Of a stretch of 37,778 nucleotides of DNA, positions 12,768-21,335 are shown piece by piece; positions within the stretch are counted from its first letter, which is position 1; each line of letters starts with the position of its first letter. The position numbers and the translations under genes are program-made. Below the pieces are notes generated by a model. The model had not been told where the DNA came from. It ran no database searches and saw only the letters and a program-made list of their open reading frames with translations. Source of the DNA: Thiogranum sp. (lineage in GTDB: Bacteria; Pseudomonadota; Gammaproteobacteria; DSM-19610); NCBI GenBank assembly GCA_022340245.1, contig JAJDOI010000125.1, forward strand, positions 1-37,778. The letters are read 5' to 3'.

Positions 12768-12831
12768 TGCTTGTCACGGGAACGCGGGTGAACCATCAGT
12801 TCATTGCGCAGCAGTCAGAAGGTTTGGGGGC

Positions 12832-13779
12832 ATGGCCAGAAAACGCCAGGAATCGAAACACGCGGTGGTTGGTGATGGACCGGATAAACCGTCCGAAGAC
12901 GTAGCGGACGAGGTTGAGCACCAGCGGGAGCCGCCGGACACCGAGGCGCACTTCGACGCCACCCGCATGTATCTCAGTGAAATAGGCTTTTCGCCGCTGC
13001 TCAGTGCAGAGGAAGAGGTCTATTACGCGCGCCTGGCGCAGAAGGGCGATGAATCCGGCCGGCGGCGCATGATCGAAAGCAACCTGCGTCTGGTGGTGAA
13101 GATTGCGCGCCGCTATATCAACCGGGGACTCGCGCTGCTCGACCTGATCGAAGAGGGTAACCTCGGGTTGATTCGCGCCGTGGAGAAATTCGATCCGGAG
13201 CGCGGCTTTCGCTTTTCCACTTATGCGACCTGGTGGATTCGCCAGACCATAGAGCGCGCCATCATGAACCAGACGCGCACCATTCGCCTGCCCATACACG
13301 TAGTCAAGGAACTCAACAGCTATCTTCAGGCCGCGCGGCGCCTGGCGCAGTCGCTCGATCACGAGCCCAACGCCGAGGAGATCGCCGACCTGCTGGACAA
13401 ACCGCTGAACGACGTAAAGCGCCTGCTCAAACTCAACGAGCGTGTCACGTCGGTGGACGTGCCCATCGGCAAGGATTCCGACAAGACCCTGCTCGAGGCC
13501 ATTCCCGACGAAAGCAATCCCGATCCGTCGGACCTGCTGCAGGATGAGGACGTGCTGGCCAACCTGGAAGGCTGGATAACCCGCTTGTCGGACAAGCAGC
13601 GCGAAGTGGTGGAACGGCGTTTCGGCCTGCACGGTTACAAGATTTCCACACTCGAAGAAGTCGGCAACGAAATCGGTGTCACCCGCGAACGCGTGCGCCA
13701 GATACAGATGGATGCGCTGAAAAGGCTGCGCGAGATTCTCGAAAGCGAGGGGTTTTCGTCCGATACGCTGTTCGGTTGA
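12832..13779 (+). CDS. rpoS: RNA polymerase sigma factor RpoS
   Basis: Stationary-phase and general stress sigma factor. The chosen ATG at 12832 gives 315 residues (E. coli 330). The frame is open further upstream into nlpD but those codons have no sigma-factor similarity. Domains in order: region 1.2 ([20 protein letters not shown], about 44-63), region 2 with [20 protein letters not shown] and the -10 recognition helix [17 protein letters not shown], region 3 ([10 protein letters not shown] onward), and region 4 with the helix-turn-helix [20 protein letters not shown]. The C-terminus [12 protein letters not shown] is RpoS-like rather than RpoD-like. The position after nlpD is the classic one. 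Confidence 0.97.
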   Translation: MARKRQESKHAVVGDGPDKPSEDVADEVEHQREPPDTEAHFDATRMYLSEIGFSPLLSAEEEVYYARLAQKGDESGRRRMIESNLRLVVKIARRYINRGLALLDLIEEGNLGLIRAVEKFDPERGFRFSTYATWWIRQTIERAIMNQTRTIRLPIHVVKELNSYLQAARRLAQSLDHEPNAEEIADLLDKPLNDVKRLLKLNERVTSVDVPIGKDSDKTLLEAIPDESNPDPSDLLQDEDVLANLEGWITRLSDKQREVVERRFGLHGYKISTLEEVGNEIGVTRERVRQIQMDALKRLREILESEGFSSDTLFG

Positions 13780-13792
13780 CCGCCGCCAGGCG

Positions 13793-14176
13793 TCAGTCCA
13801 GCAGCAGCGCGGCCGCCACCCGGCGTTCCTCGGCCAGCAGAATGTTGTAGGTTCGGCAGGCCGCCGCGGTATCCATGACTTCAACACCGATGCCGGCCTG
13901 CAACAACGCCACGGTCAGCGAGGGCGACGGAAACTCCAGACGGCTGCCGGTGCCCAGTAACAGGATTTCAGGCCCCAGCGCCAGGACCGGCTCGAAATCC
14001 TCGCGCCGCAGTTCCGCGGCGTGGCGGGGGCGCCACGGGGTGAGCAGCTGCCCGGGCGACACGATGAGGCTGGCGCGGTATTGTTGTTCACCGACAATCA
14101 CCAGTCCGTGTTCATAGGCACGAATCAGCTGTTCGCTGCTGGAATCTTCGCGGGCAAAGTGCATGCTCGCGAGCAT
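13793..14176 (-). CDS. Mth938-like domain protein (DUF498/NDUFAF3 family)
   Basis: A 127-residue protein of the Mth938/Xcc1710/NDUFAF3 family. The mitochondrial member assists complex I assembly; the bacterial function is not settled. Recognisable features are YEHGLVIVGEQQYRASLIVSP, a WRP segment, LLLGTGSRLEFPS and the helical end VEVMDTAAACRTYNILLAEERRVAAALL. The ATG at 14176 is followed by a second in-frame ATG at 14164; either could be used. The gene is convergent with rpoS (13 bases between stops) and divergent from the aminotransferase gene. A 14-base perfect palindrome covers both possible start codons. Confidence 0.85.
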   Translation of the reverse strand: MLASMHFAREDSSSEQLIRAYEHGLVIVGEQQYRASLIVSPGQLLTPWRPRHAAELRREDFEPVLALGPEILLLGTGSRLEFPSPSLTVALLQAGIGVEVMDTAAACRTYNILLAEERRVAAALLLD

Positions 14177-14262
14177 ACTTCGGCCGCTTGTTACATTTCA
14201 ATATTTTCAGTACCCTACGCGCTTTGTTTCCCGCTCCTGGCGCACTGTAGACGAAACATCCC

Positions 14263-15474
14263 GTGGACGAATTTCCCAGAATCAAACGCTTGCCACCCTA
14301 TGTCTTCAATATTGTCAATGAGTTGAAGGCGGCCGCGCGGGCGCGCGGCGAAGATATTATCGACTTCGGCATGGGAAATCCGGACCGCCCGACGCCGGCG
14401 CATATTGTCGAAAAGCTGGTCGAAGCCGCCCGGCGACCGGACACCCACCGCTATTCCATGTCCAAGGGTATCCCGCGCCTGCGCAAGGCTATCTGCGACT
14501 GGTACCGGCGACGCTACGACGTGCATCTCGACCCTGAAACGCAGGCGATTGTCACCATAGGTTCGAAAGAAGGCCTGGCGCACCTGGCGCTGGCCACGAT
14601 GGGCCCGGGCGATGCGGTGCTGGTGCCGAACCCCGCCTACCCGATTCATCCTTACGGTTTCGTCATCGCCGGCGCCGACATTCGCCACGTGCCCCTGATC
14701 GGCGACGATGATCTGTTCTTCGCCGAGCTGGAGAAGGCCATCAAGGACTCCTGGCCCAAACCGAAAATGCTGGTGCTGAATTTTCCCGGCAACCCGACCA
14801 CCCAGTGCGTGGAACTCGAGTTCTTCCAGCGCGTGGTGGACATCGCCACCGAACACGAGATCTGGGTGGTCCACGACCTGGCCTACGCAGACCTGGTGTT
14901 TGACGGTTACAAGGCGCCGTCCATTTTGCAGATCGCCGGCGCCGAGAATATTGCCGTCGAGTTCTATTCCTTGTCGAAGAGTTACAATATGCCGGGTTGG
15001 CGCGTCGGTTTCATGTGTGGCAACCAGGCGCTGGTGGCGGCGCTGACGCGGATGAAATCGTACCTGGACTACGGCATGTTCACACCCATCCAGGTGGCGG
15101 CCATTGCGGCGCTGGAAGGTCCGCAGGACTGTGTGGCGGAGATCGTCAATACCTATCGCAGCCGGCGGGATGTCCTGTGCGAAGGCCTGAACAGCATCGG
15201 TTGGAACGTGGAAAAACCCCGCGGCACCATGTTCGTGTGGGCACCCATACCGGAGCAATACCGGGAAATGGGATCGCTGGAGTTTTCCAAGAAAATGTTG
15301 CAGGAGGCCAAAGTGGCTGTGTCACCCGGCATCGGTTTCGGTGAGTACGGCGATGGCTTCGTGCGTTTCGGCCTTATCGAAAACGAACACCGGACCCGTC
15401 AGGCTGTGCGCGGTATCCGGGATATGTTCCGGCATGACCGGAAACAACGCGCAGCGAACGAGGGGGCTTCTTGA
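14263..15474 (+). CDS. alaC: pyridoxal-phosphate aminotransferase, AlaC type
   Basis: A 403-residue class I/II aminotransferase. The GTG at 14263 begins [18 protein letters not shown], typical of the AlaC group, which makes alanine from pyruvate with glutamate; the gene is often annotated next to hom. The PLP lysine is Lys239 in [15 protein letters not shown]; the [34 protein letters not shown] and [10 protein letters not shown] motifs complete the active site. Context with hom and thrC suggests an amino-acid biosynthesis operon of the aspartate/alanine family; the exact amino donor and acceptor cannot be read from sequence. Its stop overlaps the hom start in TTGA. Confidence 0.9.
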   Translation: MDEFPRIKRLPPYVFNIVNELKAAARARGEDIIDFGMGNPDRPTPAHIVEKLVEAARRPDTHRYSMSKGIPRLRKAICDWYRRRYDVHLDPETQAIVTIGSKEGLAHLALATMGPGDAVLVPNPAYPIHPYGFVIAGADIRHVPLIGDDDLFFAELEKAIKDSWPKPKMLVLNFPGNPTTQCVELEFFQRVVDIATEHEIWVVHDLAYADLVFDGYKAPSILQIAGAENIAVEFYSLSKSYNMPGWRVGFMCGNQALVAALTRMKSYLDYGMFTPIQVAAIAALEGPQDCVAEIVNTYRSRRDVLCEGLNSIGWNVEKPRGTMFVWAPIPEQYREMGSLEFSKKMLQEAKVAVSPGIGFGEYGDGFVRFGLIENEHRTRQAVRGIRDMFRHDRKQRAANEGAS

Positions 15475-16787
15475 AACCTGTAAGAGTCGGATTGCTGGGC
15501 CTGGGTACCGTCGGCGGCGGCACGTTCAACGTCTTGTGCCGCAACGCCGAAGAGATCGCGCGGCGCGCCGGTCGCGGTATTGACATCACGCACGCGGCGG
15601 CGCGCGAGTACGATGCTGCGCGCCTGCCGGGTATCGAGAACATCCGCGTCAGCGACGATGCCTTTGCCGTGGTCGACGATGCGGATATCGATATCGTGGT
15701 GGAACTCATCGGCGGTTACGAGCCGGCGCGCGAACTGGTGCTCAGGGCCATCGCCAATGGCAAGCACGTGGTCACCGCCAACAAGGCGCTGATCGCCGTG
15801 CATGGCAACGAGATCTTCGCGGCCGCGCAGGCGCGCGGCGTGATGGTCGCGTTCGAGGCCGCCGTGGCCGGCGGCATCCCGATCATCAAGGCGGTTCGCG
15901 AGGGCTTGAGCGCCAATCGCATCAACTGGATTGCCGGTATTATCAACGGTACCGGCAATTTCATACTCACGGAAATGCGCGACAAGGGACGCGATTTCGC
16001 CGATGTGCTGGCCGAAGCGCAGCAGCTCGGTTATGCGGAGGCCGACCCGACCTTCGACGTCGAGGGCATCGATGCCGCGCACAAGCTGACCATACTGGGT
16101 TCGCTGGCATTCGGCATTCCCCTGCAATTCGACAAGGTCTACACCGAAGGCATAAGTCACATCACCCGCGAGGATGTCAACTATGCCGAACAGCTCGGCT
16201 ACCGCATCAAGCACCTCGGCATCACCCGGCGTACCACCGCCGGTGTCGAACTGCGCGTGCATCCCACGCTGATTCCCGACCGTCGTCTGATCGCCAATGT
16301 CGACGGGGTCATGAACGCGGTGCTGGTGAATGCCGATGCAGTCGGGCCGACTCTTTACTACGGGGCGGGGGCGGGGTCCGAGCCGACCGCCTCGGCGGTG
16401 GTTGCTGATATCATCGACGTCGCGCGCACCCTGACGGCGGACCCGGAAAACCGCGTACCGCACCTGGCATTCCAGCCCGATGCGCTGTCGGATTTGCCGA
16501 TCCTGGACATGGACGACGTGGAGACGGGCTACTACCTGCGACTGTGTGCCAGCGACAAGCCCGGGGTGATGGCTGATATTGCGCGTATCCTGGGTGACGG
16601 TGGAATCAGCATCGAGGCCATCATCCAGAAGGAACCGCAGGAGGGCGAACAGACCGTACCGGTCATTCTGCTGACACGCGGCGTGCGTGAACGGCAAATG
16701 AATGCCGCTATCCGCGGCATCGAGTCGCTGGACAGCATCGAAGGCCGGGTGACACGTATCCGTCTGGAGCATTTGAGCAGTCGCTGA
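15471..16787 (+). CDS. hom: homoserine dehydrogenase
   Basis: Reduces aspartate semialdehyde to homoserine with NAD(P)H, the branch point toward threonine and methionine. The 438-residue product is the monofunctional form, without a fused aspartokinase. It has the Rossmann motif [17 protein letters not shown] at the N-terminus, the catalytic-domain segments VTANKALIA and [14 protein letters not shown], the [16 protein letters not shown] motif with the catalytic acid/lysine, and a C-terminal ACT domain (about residues 345-420, [18 protein letters not shown]) that probably binds threonine as feedback inhibitor. The start is TTG at 15471, within a TTGA overlap. Confidence 0.97.
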   Translation: MKPVRVGLLGLGTVGGGTFNVLCRNAEEIARRAGRGIDITHAAAREYDAARLPGIENIRVSDDAFAVVDDADIDIVVELIGGYEPARELVLRAIANGKHVVTANKALIAVHGNEIFAAAQARGVMVAFEAAVAGGIPIIKAVREGLSANRINWIAGIINGTGNFILTEMRDKGRDFADVLAEAQQLGYAEADPTFDVEGIDAAHKLTILGSLAFGIPLQFDKVYTEGISHITREDVNYAEQLGYRIKHLGITRRTTAGVELRVHPTLIPDRRLIANVDGVMNAVLVNADAVGPTLYYGAGAGSEPTASAVVADIIDVARTLTADPENRVPHLAFQPDALSDLPILDMDDVETGYYLRLCASDKPGVMADIARILGDGGISIEAIIQKEPQEGEQTVPVILLTRGVRERQMNAAIRGIESLDSIEGRVTRIRLEHLSSR

Positions 16788-16818
16788 CAGCAGCGCGTGC
16801 TTCAGGCAGAGAGCGAGC

Positions 16819-16893
16819 GTAGGTTGGGCTGAGCGGAAGCGAAGCCCAACATAGCCGGCCCGCTGGGCTTCGCTTCCGCTCAGCCCAACCTGC
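16819..16893. repeat. REP-type inverted pair, copy B
   Basis: Left unit 16819-16850 and right unit 16862-16893 are 32-base inverted repeats with two mismatches, separated by 11 bases. The left unit opens with GTAG; the right unit ends in CTGC instead of CTAC. The variable centre of the left arm (GAGCGGAAGCGAAG) is mirrored in the right arm (CTTCGCTTCCGCTC). It lies between the hom stop and the AT-rich thrC leader. Confidence 0.9.
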
Positions 16894-16895
16894 GT

Positions 16896-16940
16896 TTGCA
16901 GATGTCTAGCATTACAAATATGTTTTAACTATATGTTAAA
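16896..16940 (+). promoter_or_regulatory. AT-rich leader with weak promoter and dyad before thrC
   Basis: A weak sigma-70 pair TTGCAG (16896-16901) and TATGTT (16919-16924) is spaced by 17 bases. It is followed by a dyad TTTAAC (16924-16929) / GTTAAA (16935-16940) with a 5-base loop, then an AAGG ribosome site (16943-16946) before the ATG at 16956. The stretch is far more AT-rich than its surroundings. It may let thrC be transcribed apart from hom. Confidence 0.3.
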
Positions 16941-16955
16941 TAAAGGTAATTAGTT

Positions 16956-18035
16956 ATGCCATTCCGCCCCCGTTACACCGGCCTGATTGACAAATACCGG
17001 GACCGCCTGCCTGTTCACGACGATACCCGGATTATCAGTCTGGGCGAGGGCAACACACCGCTGATTCGTCTGAACAACATCCCGCGGGACATCGGCAGGC
17101 AGGTGGACATCTATGTGAAGTACGAAGGTCTCAACCCGACCGGTTCGTTCAAGGACCGCGGCATGACCATGGCCGTGACCAAGGCCGTGGAAGAGGGCAG
17201 CCGCGCCGTTATCTGCGCGTCGACGGGAAACACTTCGGCATCGGCGGCAGCCTATGCCGCACGCGCGGGCATCACCGCCTTCGTGCTGATTCCCGAAGGC
17301 AAGATCGCCCTGGGCAAACTCGCGCAAGCGATGATCCACGGTGCCACGGTGCTGCAGATCCGCGGTAACTTCGACGAAGGTATGCAGCTGGTGAAGGAAG
17401 TGGGAGAAAACACGCCGGTGACCATCGTCAACTCGATCAATCCCTTCCGCCTGCAGGGACAGAAGACGGCGGCCTTCGAAATTATCGAAGAACTGGAGCG
17501 CGCCCCCGACTTCCATTGCCTGCCGGTAGGCAATGCCGGCAACATTTCCGCCCATTGGATGGGTTACGACGAGTACTTCGAACACGGCATTGTCAACAAC
17601 CGACCGCGGATGGTGGGCTACCAGGCGGCGGGCGCTGCGCCGTTCCTGCGCGGTGCGATGGTCGACAATCCCGAAACCGTGGCGACTGCCATCCGCATCG
17701 GTCATCCGCAGTCCTGGGACAAGGCCTGGAAGGTGAAACAGGACTCCGATGGCTGGTTCGACGAATGCAGCGACGAGGAGATCCTGGCGGCGCAGAAGCT
17801 GTTGACGCAGAAAGAGGGCATCTTCTGCGAACCGGCATCCGCGACCTCGCTGGCGGGCGCCCTGCGGGATATCAACAGCGGCAAGATCCCTGAAGGCAGT
17901 TCTGTGGTCTGCACCCTGACCGGGCATGGACTGAAGGATCCGGACACCGCGATCAAGCAGTGCACCGATGGTGTCATCACGGTTGATGCCAGGCTGGGCC
18001 CGGTGCGTGAAGCGATTGTGGAGAACCTGGCCTGA
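16956..18035 (+). CDS. thrC: threonine synthase
   Basis: Converts O-phosphohomoserine to threonine with PLP. The 359-residue product belongs to the shorter threonine synthase class rather than the about 430-residue E. coli type. The PLP lysine is Lys66 in PTGSFKDRGMTMAV; the phosphate/PLP-binding ASTGNTSASAAAYAARAG follows, and LPVGNAGNISAHWMGY is the glycine-rich PLP-phosphate loop. The ATG at 16956 has an AAGG site nine bases upstream. Together with hom it covers two steps of threonine synthesis; no homoserine kinase (thrB) is seen in the window. Its TGA stop is overlapped by the next gene. Confidence 0.97.
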   Translation: MPFRPRYTGLIDKYRDRLPVHDDTRIISLGEGNTPLIRLNNIPRDIGRQVDIYVKYEGLNPTGSFKDRGMTMAVTKAVEEGSRAVICASTGNTSASAAAYAARAGITAFVLIPEGKIALGKLAQAMIHGATVLQIRGNFDEGMQLVKEVGENTPVTIVNSINPFRLQGQKTAAFEIIEELERAPDFHCLPVGNAGNISAHWMGYDEYFEHGIVNNRPRMVGYQAAGAAPFLRGAMVDNPETVATAIRIGHPQSWDKAWKVKQDSDGWFDECSDEEILAAQKLLTQKEGIFCEPASATSLAGALRDINSGKIPEGSSVVCTLTGHGLKDPDTAIKQCTDGVITVDARLGPVREAIVENLA

Positions 18036-19072
18036 GGCGTTCGCTCAGCCTCATCGTTCCCGGACTCGCCGCCCCGTTCGCCGGTTTCCCCACCAGTGAA
18101 CAGCCGGAAGCGCCGGCGCTGTCATTGTGGTTACGGCGGGCCGGCACCGGCGATTTTCCCGCAACGCTGACCGAGCAGGCGGTTGCGACCCTGTGCGGGA
18201 TACAGGCCGGGGACTCAACCCCGGTCGCAAGCCTTACGTACCTGGAAGATTTCGGCAAACTGCCGCCCGGCTATTGCCTGCGGGCAGACCCGGTGCACCT
18301 GCGCGCCGACACCAGCGGCCTGATCCTGTTCGACGCAGCCGCGTTCGAACTCGGCGACCAGGAAAGCTGTGCTCTGAGCGGTGCACTGGCCAATCACCTC
18401 GCTGAGGATGGCTGGCAGCTCAGGCAACGCCATCCACACCGCTGGTACCTGGTGGGCGGCGAGCCCCAGGACCTGGGTACCCTGGCGCTACCCGCGGTGC
18501 GCGGTACCCCGGTACCGGCGGTGCCGTTCAGCGGCGCGGACGCCGCTGCCTGGATAAGCCGCCTCAATGAACTGCAAATGCTGTTGCACAGCCACCCTGC
18601 CAACCGGGCCCGTGCGGCGCGCGCCCAGGTGGCCGTCAACAGCCTCTGGTTGTGGGGCGGCGGCGAACCGCAGCACCGTGGCAGCGCCGCTTGCGGGCGG
18701 GTGCTGAGCGACAACCCGTTCGCCCGGGGCAGCGCACATTACTGCGGCCTCGAGGCGCTGCCACGGCCTGCGGCTGCGGAGCAGGCAACGCCCGTCGATA
18801 ACGGCCTGCTGGTGGTTCTGGAAGACTGTCGGGATGCGGCGGCCTACCAGGACCTGCCAGCCTGGCGCGCCGCCGTCCAACGGCTCGAGCACGACTGGTT
18901 CCAGGCGTTGATTCGATCTCTCAAAGCGGGCAAGCTCGACGCGCTGGAGCTGTATCCCATGAACGGCCGCGTTTACCGCTTGACGCGGCGTCGGCTGGCG
19001 GCCTTCTGGAAGGGGCGCGGCGATTACCGCGGCGACCGCGCCTTCCGTGATGCGGGCCTCACCCGGGTGTAA
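18032..19072 (+). CDS. RpfE-like conserved protein, probable CTG start
   Basis: A conserved protein of the kind annotated as RpfE-type regulatory protein or, doubtfully, as cofactor-independent phosphoglycerate mutase in Gammaproteobacteria; true function unknown. Recognisable segments are YCLRADPVHLRADTSGLILFDA, WYLV, LNELQMLLHSHPANRARA, VNSLWLWGGGE and the C-terminal RLTRRRLAAFWKGRGDY. The first usual start codon in frame is TTG 18125, but the frame is open back to a stop at 18008 and encodes a family-like N-terminus (SLSLIVPGLAAPFAG). No ATG, GTG or TTG lies there. CTG at 18032 forms a CTGA overlap with the thrC stop and has GGAG (18020-18023) eight bases upstream, so I take it as the start, giving 346 residues. 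recJ follows after nine bases. Confidence 0.75.
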   Translation: MRRSLSLIVPGLAAPFAGFPTSEQPEAPALSLWLRRAGTGDFPATLTEQAVATLCGIQAGDSTPVASLTYLEDFGKLPPGYCLRADPVHLRADTSGLILFDAAAFELGDQESCALSGALANHLAEDGWQLRQRHPHRWYLVGGEPQDLGTLALPAVRGTPVPAVPFSGADAAAWISRLNELQMLLHSHPANRARAARAQVAVNSLWLWGGGEPQHRGSAACGRVLSDNPFARGSAHYCGLEALPRPAAAEQATPVDNGLLVVLEDCRDAAAYQDLPAWRAAVQRLEHDWFQALIRSLKAGKLDALELYPMNGRVYRLTRRRLAAFWKGRGDYRGDRAFRDAGLTRV

Positions 19073-19081
19073 GGAACGACC

Positions 19082-20845
19082 ATGTCCGCTTCTTCAACCA
19101 CCACCGATCAGCGCGAGGCACCCAGGAGCATTGTAGTGCGACCGATCGCCACGCAGGATCTTGAACGGCTGTCGGGCATCGACCACCCCGTGTTGCGGCG
19201 GGTTTTCGCCGGCCGCCGCATCAGCAGTGAAACCGAGCTGGACACCAGTCTGCAGGGTCTGCACCGCCCGGACAGTCTGCTCGGTATCAACGCCGCAGTG
19301 GAACTGCTGGAGCGCGCGCTGGAGCGCGGTGAGCGCGTCCTGGTGGTCGGCGATTTCGATGCCGATGGTGCAACCAGCAGTGCCCTGATGGTAGCGGCGC
19401 TGCGCGCCATGGGGGCGGCCCGGGTCGACTACCTGGTGCCGAACCGCTTTGCCTTCGGTTACGGGCTGACACCGGAAATCGTCGCGGTCGCCGCGGCAAA
19501 ATCGCCGGATCTGATTGTTACCGTGGACAACGGCATCTCCAGTCTCGCCGGCGTCGAGGCAGCGCACCGGCTGGGTATCCGGGTACTGGTCACCGATCAC
19601 CATCTGCCGGGCGATGTCCTGCCGGACGCCGAAGCCATCGTCAATCCCAACCAGCCCGGCGATGCATTTCCCAGCAAGGCACTGGCCGGCGTGGGTGTGG
19701 CCTTTTATGTTCTGCTGGCGCTACGCGCGCGCCTGGAGGCTATCGGCTGGTTCGAACGCAGGGGTATCGCCAAACCGAACCTGGCGAACTATCTGGACCT
19801 TGTGGCGCTGGGTACGGTCGCCGACCTGGTGCCGCTGGATCGAAACAACCGCGTTCTGGTGCAACAGGGGCTGCAACGTATTCGCGCCGGGCAGTCGCGC
19901 CCGGGTATCAAGGCGCTGCTGGAGGTGGCCGGACGCAATGCGGCGCGTGCGGTGGCCGCCGATTTCGGCTTTGCCGTCGGACCGCGGCTGAACGCCGCGG
20001 GACGTCTGGATGACATGTCCGAGGGTATCGAGTGCCTGTTGAGCGAAGATCCCGGCCGGGCCCGGCAACTTGCGCAGCGTCTCGATGCCTTGAACCGCGA
20101 GCGCCGTGATATCGAAGCGGACATGAAACAGCAGGCCGTGCAGGCTATCGAGCATCTGCACCTTGGCGGCGACGGCCTGCCACCGGGACTCTGCCTGTAC
20201 GATGCCGACTGGCACCAGGGTGTTATCGGTATTCTCGCCGCGCGCATCAAGGAACAGTTTCACCGTCCGGTGATCGCTTTCGCACGGGCGGGCGAACACG
20301 AACTCAAGGGCTCGGCGCGTTCCATACCCGGGCTGCACATCCGCGACACCCTGGACGCGATCGCGGCGCGCCACCCGCAGCTGCTGCAGAAATTCGGCGG
20401 CCACGCGATGGCCGCCGGTCTGACGCTGGCCGAAGCCGACCTGCCGGCGTTCGAGCGCGCTTTCCACACGGAATTGCGACTGCGTCTCGACAGCAAAGCC
20501 CTGCAAGGCGTGCTGGAAACCGACGGTGAGTTGCGTGACAGCGACTTCGAACTGGATTTTTCAGAACTGCTGCGCGATGCCGGTCCCTGGGGCCAGGGTT
20601 TCCCGGAACCCTTGTTCGAAGGGGTGTTCAGCGTCGTCAACCTGCGCATCGTGGGTGAGACGCATCTGAAACTGGCGCTGCGCCCGGAGGGGTCCCGCCG
20701 GGTACTGGACGCCATCGCCTTCAACCAGGCCGCGCGCTCACCGCAGACCGGCCAGCGCCTGCGGCTGGTTTACCGTCTGGACACCAACGAGTATCGCGGT
20801 ATGCTGGAGGTACAACTGGTGGTCGAATACCTCGAGCCGTTGTAG
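19082..20845 (+). CDS. recJ: single-stranded-DNA-specific exonuclease RecJ
   Basis: RecJ degrades single-stranded DNA 5' to 3' in RecF recombination and mismatch and base excision repair. The 587-residue product (E. coli 577) has the DHH-family phosphoesterase motifs in order: VVGDFDADGATSSALM, VTVDNGISS, VTDHHLPG (Asp172-His173-His174), GTVADLVPL, then the DHHA1 domain with FGGHAMAAGLTL, and the OB-like C-terminal part. The ATG at 19082 has AAGGA just upstream. The pairing with the RpfE-like gene is also seen in the Xanthomonas rpf region. Confidence 0.97.
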   Translation: MSASSTTTDQREAPRSIVVRPIATQDLERLSGIDHPVLRRVFAGRRISSETELDTSLQGLHRPDSLLGINAAVELLERALERGERVLVVGDFDADGATSSALMVAALRAMGAARVDYLVPNRFAFGYGLTPEIVAVAAAKSPDLIVTVDNGISSLAGVEAAHRLGIRVLVTDHHLPGDVLPDAEAIVNPNQPGDAFPSKALAGVGVAFYVLLALRARLEAIGWFERRGIAKPNLANYLDLVALGTVADLVPLDRNNRVLVQQGLQRIRAGQSRPGIKALLEVAGRNAARAVAADFGFAVGPRLNAAGRLDDMSEGIECLLSEDPGRARQLAQRLDALNRERRDIEADMKQQAVQAIEHLHLGGDGLPPGLCLYDADWHQGVIGILAARIKEQFHRPVIAFARAGEHELKGSARSIPGLHIRDTLDAIAARHPQLLQKFGGHAMAAGLTLAEADLPAFERAFHTELRLRLDSKALQGVLETDGELRDSDFELDFSELLRDAGPWGQGFPEPLFEGVFSVVNLRIVGETHLKLALRPEGSRRVLDAIAFNQAARSPQTGQRLRLVYRLDTNEYRGMLEVQLVVEYLEPL

Positions 20846-21017
20846 CCGGCTGCGGAATGGCTTTCAAGTCACTGTAATTCCGGGTTAAAATGACCAAGCT
20901 CGGACTGCCCTCGCAGCGCCGGCTGGCGGTGCTTGTAGGCGGAGACGAAATCTCTGAAAATCACCGCCTTGCCGAGCAATCGGGGCATCAGCACGAGTGA
21001 CACCGAGTGGCAGACTG

Positions 21018-21260
21018 ATGGCTCACGACCCCGGCGCAAAGACATTCACGGTGACGCTTTCCATCAGCAAGGCGGACTACGAGCGCCTGTATCGCGGCCA
21101 GGCCCGCACGGTGCTGGCGCGCGACAGTCAAGGCACAACGCTTCAGTTTCCGGCATTGTCGCTGAGGCAGTTCCTGTCGCACGACGGCATCCACGGAACA
21201 TTCGTTATCAGGGTCAATAACAACAATCGCCTGCTGGATATCCGGCGGCAGGGTGGTTGA
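21018..21260 (+). CDS. DUF2835 family protein
   Basis: A small protein of 80 residues from ATG 21018; a GTG at 20997 in frame would add seven. It matches the DUF2835 family seen in many Gammaproteobacteria: FTVTLSISKADYERLYRGQA, then LQFPALSLRQFLSHDGIHGTFVIRV. The conserved FPALSLRxFLxHDGIHG core is clear. The function is unknown. It is soluble by composition, with no signal peptide or membrane segment. The 172 bases between recJ and this gene hold no other gene; TAAAAT at 20886-20891 could be a -10 box but has only a poor -35. Confidence 0.85.
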   Translation: MAHDPGAKTFTVTLSISKADYERLYRGQARTVLARDSQGTTLQFPALSLRQFLSHDGIHGTFVIRVNNNNRLLDIRRQGG

Positions 21261-21262
21261 TT

Positions 21263-21291
21263 TTGGCAGGGAAATACTAACCCGGTATGAT
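21263..21291 (+). promoter_or_regulatory. sigma-70 promoter of prfB
   Basis: TTGGCA (21263-21268, 5 of 6) and TATGAT (21286-21291, 5 of 6) are separated by exactly 17 bases, the best promoter match in the window. Transcription would start near 21298, about 38 bases before the prfB start. Confidence 0.6.
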
Positions 21292-21335
21292 GCGCGCTTT
21301 TATGCCATCGTCGGCAAGCGGTTCGGAGAGTTATT

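Noticed and set aside
15399-16772. 457-codon open frame on the reverse strand
   Set aside because: It is antisense to hom and has no recognisable family.
18125-19072. Phosphoglycerate mutase as the function of the RpfE-like gene
   Set aside because: No metal or phosphate-binding motif of that enzyme class is visible; the label is a common database carry-over.
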